From Aphis gossypii (Eukaryota > Arthropoda > Insecta > Hemiptera > Aphididae): a DNA stretch of 64,000 bases. The position numbers and the translations under genes are program-made. The stretch is taken from contig NC_065533.1 of assembly GCF_020184175.1 (NCBI RefSeq), forward strand, positions 49,824,351 through 49,888,350, given 5' to 3'. Below the pieces are notes generated by a model, which ran no database searches, had not been told where the DNA came from, and saw nothing but the letters and a program-made list of their open reading frames with translations. The first letter of the stretch is position 1. Each line of letters begins with the position of its first letter. Below are positions 39,401 through 51,400 of this stretch, piece by piece.

Positions 39401-42400
39401 TTCTTTTAATGATTTAGAATTAACTTATCACAGCATGAATCAACATTATATTTTATTACTGATCCATTTTAAAATTGTGATAATACATTTTTAGAACATA
39501 TTTTTTTTTAATTCTCAACTAGTTCGTAAAATGTATTATAAACACGTGCAAATATTACTTAGATTCAGTTTATTAAAGCATATTTATTTTTATGCTTTTT
39601 TTTTTTATCGAAACTGATTCATCTTTAACTTTAAATAATGATTATTTATTTACTTAATATTATATTATTATAGATATTAGTTAGTATGTACCTACATTTT
39701 TAATTTTAATTTTATTATATTTATGACAGAATGATATAGTCATTATATGCATTTAAAATTTACGTATACTAATATAATATGGTTAATTGTTGGTGAGATG
39801 GAATTTGGAGGTGTGTTTTCTATTAGAATATATTTTAAGTTTCGCGTAATTTTTTACCATTAATTGTATTATGATTTGTATCTCCAGTTTTAGAGTATTT
39901 AAATAGTTTGTAAAAAAAAAAAAATAATAATAATACAATTCGTAAAATGTTTTATTAATCAAATCCATGGTTAATCAAAAATACGCCTGTTAAAATAATA
40001 CTTATTTAGGCTTGTTTTGAATTTCCACGTATTGAGTTCGAATTTAATAAAAACATACTAATATGTATAAAACTGTTCACTTATCTTTTAATTAATATAC
40101 AGGTATTATATAATAGTACTCGTGTGATAATATATTTTATAATCTACCTGTTGCTTAGTATACTATTATGATGATACAAATTTAAATAGTATTGCTTTTA
40201 AAATACTAAATACTTTTGAATTAAGCTTAAAATTTTAATAACAATAAATTATTATTAATCAGTGTAAATTTTTTTTTGTTTGCTGAAATAAATAATACCA
40301 GTTTAATTTAATTTTAGTGCAATAAATAGAAAACGTATTCAAAATGGAGTACATAAAATAATATTATTATTAATAAAAAGTATATTTAATGAATTTTATG
40401 AATTAAAATCTTTTGATGAAATGTTTTCAAACAATTGTCCTTGATTCTGATTTTAGAATTTGTACAAAAATATGTATGGCACAATAGATGATAGGAAAAT
40501 TTGGAAATTTTAGTTGGTATAGGTGTTGAAGAAACGTTTTTCCCAGGAACCCGCTTTTCTTTCAAAAAGTTTTGGTAAAAGTTCTTTAATTGGTAATTAA
40601 AATTATGGTACAATTAAAGATTAAAAAATATGTGAAATTTGAAAGTTGTTATATCAGGGGATTGCACTAGGTCATTTGTTATGCCCAGCTTATTAAATTG
40701 TAAGTTGGCGACTCTATGATGTTAAAATACATTAGACATTTATCTTCACAATTATATCAGTTAACATATAGGGTAAAATTTTAAATAATTGTATTTTAAA
40801 AATTAAAATCCAAAGTCCGTATTATTTTTAAAATTTTCCAATTTTCTTTAAAAAATTCTTATTTTTTAATCAATTTATTAATCATGCACATCTGTATACT
40901 TGATTTATATTATATTATGATTGGATAACATACATAATACCATTTCATACCTATATATTTTTATAACTAGAACTTAATGAGATAGAATTATTTAAATTTT
41001 TTTTGACAAAAGTATTTTTTCTTCAAAATTAAAAAAAAGTCCGTTTAGTATGATATTGTGATATAGATTTTAAAACCCAAAATTTAAATTTCAAAAAAAT
41101 AATGTAGTGAAACCACAAAATCAAAATCACGATTTTGCAGAAGTTTTTTAATTAAAAAAAATAATTAATGCTAAATCATGCTTAGCTCTGTCAGTATACT
41201 TACATGCCGGTATTATGTGATACAAACAAGGGTGTTGCTGACGGCCAACCGCGTTTGTGGCCCGACAGCTGACCGTGTCCAGGACGATGGGTTTCTTGAC
41301 GTGCGGCGCTCTATCCACGTACTGGACCACATCCGGGACGCCGACGGTCATAGCCGGAAGTACGAGTTCACCGACGGCCGTGTCGTTTCGTTGGTTGGGC
41401 AGGGCAGTAGTGACATAGCTGCCGGTGGCCACCACGCTCGGCGACTGTTGTTGGTGCAGCTCACCAGTGGCCGCGGATGCTGCGCCCGGCCACACGAGCC
41501 ACTCGAATTGTACACGGTCGTCGGCCGGGTCGGCTCTTACCTGGCACACGATGCGCACGTTATTTTCGTTGGCTTCCACGCCCACCAATTGCAGTTGATT
41601 TCCGTCGTCCGCGCAAACAGGAGCGTCTGTGGAGGTGCATAAACAATAATTATATTAATCAGTAGGTACGCTATTATTCGATCTCTTATTATACGTTAAA
41701 TTCACTCTTCCGCTTACGCTTGCGAGATTTAAAAAAAAGGGCGAGAGAGGGGACGGCGGTGCCGTGGTGATTTGAACTGAGATTAAAAAATGTGGTTATT
41801 TTATATTCAACGTCTTCGATGCCTTCGTAGTATAATAATTTGTTTTTAGATTGTAAATATTTCAAGAAATAAAAAAAAATGTCATTTAAGGAGAACGTCA
41901 AAGTTGTGGTGCTCAAATTTCATACAAAGGAAAAACCTTAAAATGCGCAATCATTTCTCTAAAATAACTAAAATCCAAAATGTTTAATTTGTATGTATAG
42001 TATTTTGAGAGATACACTAGAAACGTAAAAAAAGTGATATTGTATAGTTCATTTTCCGAAGTCGTTTTTTGAACGGATTTTAAGTTTTTTTTTTTTTTAA
42101 ATAAGATAGAAAATCTGTAAAGAAGCTATTTAATTATAAATAATATATGTAATATTAATTGATTAAATTTATTTTGTTTTGAATAAACTAAAAAAATTAA
42201 AATATCATTTAATTTGTAAGTTTCAAATAAAGCGACTGGTATACAATTATGTATACACATTTTAGCATTTCGGCATGACAAGATGATTTTTCCTTTATGA
42301 AAATGTTCAACTCCGTCAAGAAATGGTTTTAGAAAGTATAAGAATAATTTTTCTATACAAAACATTTATTTATTTTTTATTATTTTCAACATATCAAAAT

Positions 42401-45400
42401 TATGTAATCATTTAAAAAACATACACAGTATATAATATAGTGTGTAATATATTGTATTCATTTTAAATACTAGCGTATTTTTTTCTATTCATGTTCGCAA
42501 TCGATTTTTTAGATATAAAAACTGTTCTAAGAATTATTCACGTAAACAACAGCCTAAGCCAAATATTCCAGTACCTATATTGAATATTATACAGAGTACA
42601 ATTATAGAGAATTCGAAAATGGTATATGTTAGAAATAAATTATAAATGTAACGATGTTTTTGATAAAAATCTATTCACTATAAATCGTATGGTTTTGAAA
42701 ACGTATGCTATGCTCATACAATATGTACAAGGATAATTTTGAGTCATGTCGCGCGATTTCCGAATACAATCTAACGTAAACGTAGGCATCGACAGAAAAC
42801 TGCGAACACGCGCATATTATGTGAGGTATGTAATATGGCATGTGATGTCTACTTATGATTCGAAATACAAAATAGAATTTTGCTCAATCGAAAGTCCCGA
42901 ATGTTTTCAACTTGAATATTATTCGAAGCACGCGTACTCAGTATACCTACTAAGAGTTGTATGGATACTTACATTGGACGCGGAGGGTGACCGGTCGTGA
43001 CCGTCCCATTCCCAGATCGTTATTACATTGACACGTGTACCGACCGGAATGGCGGCGTCCCACGTTCCTTATGACCAAAGTGCCAGCGCTCAAAAGAACG
43101 ACTTTGATTTCCGAGTCGATACTGACGCTTCCGTTGCTACTGCCATTTTGCAAGATTGGGTGACCCTGCAGTATATTATTACAGACGCGATAAATATTAT
43201 TGAAACACGTTTCGCGATTCGTCGATGGTTGTACTCACGTTGTGATACCATTCAATGCGATTACGTTGTTTTCCTCTGCTCCCGCTGCCATCCAACACCT
43301 TACATTCAAAGTACACATCGTCTCCTGTTTTGATTCTACTTGGATCGAATGTGTGCCCCAAACTTAATTTAACTATAGGTGGATCTGTGAAGTTAATGTT
43401 TATTGTTATTTTATTGTTATTATATAATGTATATATATATATATTTTTTAAACTAAAAGCTTTCTTTTATTGCCTTGTCGGGTTTGTTCAACCCGTATAT
43501 TTGACTGAACAATTAACAGATATGTGTCAATTATAGGTAAATAATTTTTATCTTATATTTCGAGAGAAAATTTTTTACCAGTAAGGGAAATTATCACTAT
43601 ATGTTTAAAGTTCTACTACATCGGAAGATAAAAATATTATTTCACGGTTTTCAAATTAAGTTACAGTAGGTATTATATACGAGTATACATATTAAATTAT
43701 ACATTAAATATCGACTCAACTCATAATACGTCCATAATACGTCAAATAAAAAATAAACAGAAAACATTTCTCTAAGAATCGTTAGTAGTTTGACTTATAT
43801 AAGTCATAATAAAACGTATCTGAATGTTAGTATTGAATATAGTTCACGCATTTCAGTAGAAACGTAATAAATAATATAAAGTTAATCAAACACGATATAG
43901 GTATAGTGATTTACGAATTCTTATAAGCTCGCATACGGTCTAAAATGAAAACACAGTAACAGTGATTACAACTACAACTACGACGAAAAGGTGTATAATC
44001 AGGTTTTACTTACATTGGACGTTAAGTAATAAAGCTTTGTTTTTAATATTATCTTTTGTGGTATTAACATCGGGGTTCCAAGCTCGGCATCGTAAATATC
44101 GACCATCGTCACTTGGTGTAGGCCTAAATCGTATCCTACTGCTATGTTCAGTTTGCTAAATAACAGAAACAAATAAAATAAAAATAACGACGAGGTTAGG
44201 TTACGATTTTTAAAATATACGGATGTATATGAAAATAATTTATAGTTAACCCTGACTAATCTTTTCGTAGTTCAATTTAATTTAATTTAAAACAAAATAA
44301 TAAGATAGAAACAATGAAATAACATGTACCGACAAAATATTATAACGGAATTAATTAAATAATATGTAACTTTACGTGAAATTTAGTAATAATTACTTAC
44401 TTCTATTACTGTGATCCGAGTCGTTGTCGGAGAAGAGGGTATTTCGTCAGCTAATGTACCGTTTCCGTCAATAGACCATTCTATCATAGCCTTAGGACTC
44501 GCACCCTCGGCCCAGCATTCGCCCGTATACCACTTACCGGATATAAGATTTGTTGCTTGTACAACTCCATCATTATTACTGTCTTCGTTATAATTAACCA
44601 TGTTCTCTGATTCGTCTATTGGATGTATGCCAACAATGCGTACACTTTTCACATTTACTGTATTTACAAAAACCATAAAAATACAAAATACGTATTAAAA
44701 AAATAATATTAAATAATTAAATACATAAAAAACAAGATCAATTTTGTTAAAATATGATTTTGAGAAAAATGTTCAATGTTTCATAATTTTTTACTTTTAT
44801 TTTTCTTAGTTATTTTTAAAAGGACAACAAATGTAAGAAATATACTAAAACTTTTAATTTACTATTTAACCAATGTAAAATTATGTACATAACATAATAT
44901 ATAGTGTACTTTATGTTCATAACTTATTTATAAAGAAAACTTCTAAAGTCGAATTTAAAATCAGAATTATAATTTAATAACATAAAACATATTCTTTAAG
45001 TATTTATTTTTGCAAAAATGTATTAAAATTATTAGTGAATACTTTAAAATTATGTATACAAAAAAAAAAAAAAATTCGTTAACTATGTACATAATATGAT
45101 ACCATTAAAGAATATTTTTTTCAATGCAATATTTTAAATTTCAACAATAACTTCTGTGCTTTATGTATATTTTATACAACACATTTTGTAGTTTAATTAT
45201 AATTGCGATTTATAATTATTATATTCACTAACTGTTGGTACACTATAAGCTGTACCTATATAAAATACTCACAGTACATGTTTATCAGCACTGTCATTCG
45301 GAGATTAGATTGCATGGTGTTGTCGTCATTTCCAGCCAGGCACGTGTATGTACTATTAGCATGACTTCGATTCAATTGATGAATCACGAGACTTTTGGTA

Positions 45401-48400
45401 GTTATTTCTTCGTTGTCGTTTTTGTTTCCGTAAGATACTTCTTCCGTCAGATCCATTATTGTTCCCGTACCGAGCGATGAGGTAACTTTGCCATCAGCCG
45501 AGTACCACTGCACCCGTGGCTTTGGTTTCCCTGTATAGAACACGTCAGTTTGTCACTATAGATGATTTTCGATATGGGGGGGAGGGGGAAATGCACATTT
45601 TCGTTGACTTTGATTTCCAAGTACACTAAAAAACTTGTACGTATATGAGCTTGTGTAGATACCGCGAACGCTCATTCGTACAAATGAAATCAAATAACGT
45701 AAATAAATCGTTATTTGGATTAAATGTGTTCTATGCTTTATATTATTATGTATAACGTTTATACATCACATACTTGATGAATCTACATTAAGGCGTGTAC
45801 AAATCGAGCTTATAATATGTCTCATCATTAAACTGTCATGTAATTTACAGTATATTCATGTACAGTACAACATTACAACATACCCATTTAAATATAGTAA
45901 ATACAACGATTTCTCATTTGCGGAGTGAATGATTAAGGAGGGAAAATATAAGTATATATTATCCATATGAACATCGGTAAATAAATAAAAAGCGTAAGTA
46001 AAATAATAATTCGTCAATAAATCAGAGTACAAACCGTTTTTTATGTCATAGTTCATTGAAAAATCGTATTTTTAAAATAATATAGAACATTATAGCAGAA
46101 GTAAATTTTACAGCAATAATTCTTATGCATTTGCGTCTATCACATTATAACTATACGAATATTAATATTATTATTTAAGAGTCTCATTTAGTTTGATTAT
46201 TCGTTATTAAGTCATATTTATTTATAATTTTTACAACCTGTATTAAATATTTTTATTATTATTATTATTTAGCTATAAGATATATTGTTACTAGCTTATG
46301 TTAACAAATATATATTATTTTATATAATATTGCGTATAATATTAAAGTCAGGTGTAATTTTTCATTTTTCCTCAGTTCTCATTGCCATATTTCATTCATC
46401 TCTTATTTAAATAATAATTTTTGAATTATGGTTTCAATAAAACATAAATGTTAGTTGATATTAATATTATTAAATATATGATTATTGGGGTTATTATTTA
46501 TTGTATTAAAATAAAATAAAAATATAATTTTGATAAAAATGGGTTTTCTGTAATTTAAGCATTATTTTTTTGGAAAATTGGAAATATATTTACAAATAGG
46601 TATAGATATTATACCATTCTGTTATAATTGTTTTTAATACCATGGCTATATGCGTTGTAAATTTCAAAATCATATCTTTGTTAGACAATTAGCATTTGTT
46701 GGTCAAATTAGCTTAATATTATTAATTATTTTTAAAATAGCCGTAAAATACTCAATACTATTGGTGTACAATATAAATATATCATTGCTGTACTCGCCCA
46801 AGTGTTTAAAAGAAGTACCTATCATTTTTATAAAAATAACATTTAATACTCACCTCCTTGAACTCGACATTCCAATACCAATCGGCCACCTTCCGGTACT
46901 GGACCGATGGTGTGATGCAATCCATCGTCGATTTCTGTTCTTACTCCGTTGTAAGCGATTGTCATTTTATCGGGTGGTACTATATAATTATACACGAATC
47001 AAAATTATACAATTATAATTAATTAGTCACAGAATTCTGATAATCAATTTAAAAATGTTTATACAGGTGTTTGATATAGGTATAATAGTATTATGTCAGT
47101 GATTTTTTATTATTTATTAATTCAATGTAAGTAGGTTCAATATAGTTAATTTGAATTAGTATTATAAACATAAATATGCGTTAAGATAAACAGTATCTTA
47201 AATCTTAATAATATTTTTTTAAATACGTTGATATATATTTACTATATTATATTGTATCGATTACTGGATAATTAGTATATTATAGAGCCCCATAGAATTG
47301 TGCACTGGGCCCCAAAATAAATCGGACCGGTACTGTACTTAAATTTAACAAACCTTAAATTAATATTTATCTTTTTTTATAGTAAATTTGTTTTCAAACT
47401 GTATAGCTATATTATATAAGTTCCTATTAGTAGAAAACCATGAAAAACAAATAAATTCATATTTAGAAAATGAAATGTCTCGTATTACTTGTTTAGTTCT
47501 TAATATTACTAATATTAATTCATTTGTATAAGTATATTTTTAATTTAATTATTATAAATTGTTTGATGTAATTCCATGTTAATTAAATTGAATTAATTAT
47601 AATTTATAATCATCAATGATATTCTTATCGATCAATCAATGCGGTAATATATAAGAGTTATTATATATTATCACCGTGCAATTTGGATCAAAGTGAAATT
47701 ATATTTAAAGTAAACATATATGCAGAAAAACAATATTATACGTCGATGTGAACACTTAAAAAGCTATCCTAACCTAACATAGTCATATTTATTATACAGT
47801 ATAAATAAAATATATTCTACTAACCTATGACTCGCAGGATTATTCGATAGTTCCGCGTAGGTGAATCGCGAAAATCTACTCGGCACCTGTAAGCCCCGGC
47901 GTCCTGTTCAGTTACATTGGTGACTTTGAGCGCTGCTCTGCTACTGTTGTCGTATAGGCCGCTGTTGTAATCTTCCAACAGCAAAGTATGCTGTTTCGAC
48001 CATTTTCCCCGTCCAATGCCACTATTGCCACTAAACACCACAAACGACGCCCTGGGCCCAAATCCTCCGCTCTGTTCGTCCGAAGACCATTTCAGCGCGT
48101 GAGCTAACGGTCTTCCACGCACATCGAAACTATAACCACGGTTAATTTAATTAAATATTTTAATTAGTGGTCGGAGAGCAAAACGTTAGTGGGTTCGGTA
48201 CACAGGGAGATTATTTATTATACGCGCGGGACTTTTCCGACTATTCGGCGACGACGTTTTATTTCTATTCCGACTAGACTCCATTCGAATGCGTTCTATA
48301 TCTGTTTTCCGTGTTAAGGAAATTATATTGTATATATTTTGTATGTAAGACTTTTAATAATATGATAATTGATAGAAAATTAACGGTCCACGTGAATTAT

Positions 48401-51400
48401 TTCATATTATTGAAATAATTATTTTGTTTTTTGAGTTTAATTAATATGTTACAACACGATATAAATGTTTTACAATATGTGAAATGTTTTTAGAGTGGCA
48501 TGTGAAGGAAAAGGGTCGTGATCTGTTTCCTTAAATTTGGTAGTCTTTTAAAACAAATAGAAATTGCTTGATTATTACTCGGTTATTATTTTAGTTTGTA
48601 ATTATTGTAATGATTGTGGTCTACATGAAACAATTATAGTATAAGTGCTGTGCTTCTTAGGCTTTAAAATTCGTAAAATAATAATTTAGTATTTAAATAG
48701 TTTCATTCTAAAATTTAATCTTAAATTTACTATTAGGAAAAAAAAATTACACCAACACAACATTTATTGTGAAAAAATTGTAATAAATACCTATAAGTAT
48801 AATTTTCAAAATTTAATTTATAGTATAAAATACGCCTTTGATTAATTTAAAATAAAACTATTTGACTAAATAGTAATAATATAAAATACTTGATTAATCA
48901 ATTTGATATGACAGCTGGTTCTGAATAGAATCATGAATGCATTAGAAAATATTTAAATTGATAGTATTACATATTTATTCAAAATCTATTACTAATTATT
49001 ACAACCATATTATACTTACAACTACAATTCCTAATAATTTTTGCGACCTATAGGGTTAGGATCACTGCAGACCTGTATATTAAATATAACAACATTGGTC
49101 ACAAATCATGAATCGTAGGAGAATTAAACACTCTAAAAACATACCACATACGTATAAAAGGGACTCAGACCTGACGAAATCTACGCTTATTTTCAGAGGC
49201 CACAGCTTTAATAAATTAAAATGCACTGGTTTTTGGTTGTTTTTCTAATATTATTTAAATCTATCAAACTTTCATAAAATATAATGTATTTATGAAACAA
49301 CTGCTATATTACCTGTACAAAGGTTTTCCTCCTGACCATATCTTTTTATTTTTCGATTTACTATTCCGGTGACGGATTGTCGTCGAATGGTGTTTGAACC
49401 ATAACACCATGTACGCTCGGTCTTCGATAGTGTTGGTTAAGTCCTTGGTCTTCCCTTCACCACCACCGCTCGACGTGACTCTTATCGGTTGTTTCGGCAA
49501 GCCGTCGTTATTACCACCACCTATGTCACACGGTAGCAAAGCCACTGAACCACGAACGGCAGTCACTGTTACTGTGCTTACTGTAATAAAAGTGTATATA
49601 GCATAATGTAACATTAGATTATAAATAAAATTTGTATTATATTTATAGCGAAATTATAAATTTTTAAAATTTTTCTTACAGTTAGTAAGATTTTTTTTAT
49701 TAAGTTTATATCGAAATAATAAAACTAAATATATAAATGTACTAGACGCTATAGAGCTTATGGACGTATATTATTATATACATAGGTCACTAGGTATTGT
49801 ATTGCGTATTAAATGCGAAAAACGACATTTTTGCAGTGTGTTTGATAATCGAACCGGCTGTTGCACGTTTCAATAAGGAAATTTTTTTTTCTTAACTACT
49901 GACAGGCATTTTATTATTTGAAACGACCGTACGGCATATACAGTTTCCATTGAAAAGGTTTACACTGCAAGCTCGAGTTTATACTACTATAGAGTATAGT
50001 CACTATATATACCTATTATAGACGTATATCAATACAATGAAATAGCACGTAACTACGTAAGTATAGGACCCTGAATGCATCTTTATTCTTCAACAACACA
50101 GATACTTAAAAAATTATAGATGAATTAATAAAATAACAATTAGCGTAAACCATATCATATTATTACTATTTATAAGCGATGATACCGTTAAAATAAGAGA
50201 ATCGTATAAGATAAGCTGAATATCCAATTTGTAGAAAAACATATCCATTTTCTTAATTTATAATAAGAAGTAGGTATATTAAATTGGACTATGCATTACA
50301 GATGAGTTATGATAGTTTGTATGTATGACATATACGTATTATAATATGTTACTGCGAATGACATCAGTCTGGACGTCTGGTGTATATTGACATTCACTGG
50401 TGAATGTTGATATTTACATAATGATTTTGGTGAATGTTAACATACGTATGGTTTTAAAAATGATAGATGATATATATAAATAATTTATTTTATTTTACAT
50501 ATATTGTGACTACCCAAGATATGATATAGTTGCTTAAAAAGAAAGCACAATTAGATAAAATAATACAGTATTACGTTATATATTTTTTGTTAAAAGATAC
50601 ATATGATATATGAAGAACATTATGGGTTAAACTAGTTCTCATTTACTAGGCAAAATACAAAAATCTATAGAAGATATACACGGAATCCTAAATTTACCTC
50701 TGCTAGAAGTGTGGACGCATTAATAGGACCACTAATAAGTATGCTAAGAAAATTTAAGTTGGTTAACACTCTTCACGTGGTTGATATTTGATTTTAACTT
50801 TTAAGAGAGAAGGAAATGAAGGAACTAGAAAACCTGCTTAATTATTATTCTTATAAAAGATGAATATGTAATTTGAATACATACATGAGAATTAGAGATT
50901 TGACTATTTCCATATGCGATTTGTATAAAGAAATCGAGGAAGGTATAGACCTAAGTGAAATAAACGATATCATTAATATTATTTATGTGAAAGCTAATAA
51001 ATACATATTCGATGGAGTTATTGGAGATAGTAATTGGATAGTATGATATTTAATATTTTTCAGAATAGTAGTAAGAATTGCACCTTCTCTCTTAAAGTTA
51101 CTCTGTAGACTATTTCTATCTATATACAAGGTATATATTATAATTATTAAATCCTAAGTCACAAGAAAATATATTAATATTTATTTTAAGTATTTATATT
51201 AGGTACAATATATTTAAATGAACAATAATTGAACTATTATTATAAAATAGTCTTATTGTTACTTATAATATAATTATTTGTATAGAAAGTGATATTTAAA
51301 AATTGATAAGACTGATATTATAATTAATTTTATCTTCAACCATTACAAAATTCGTTTTTAAATTTCATCACCCATTATTTAATTTTATTTTATTTAGAAA

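Noticed and set aside
41178..41665. 154-codon plus-strand open frame
   Set aside because: It is antisense to the Ig5 exon (41204-41626), which has the expected Ig cysteines and fits the splice phase.
47285..47340. GAGCCCC ... GGGCCCC segment resembling hAT element ends
   Set aside because: No paired end, target duplication or coding fragment was seen; too short to support.
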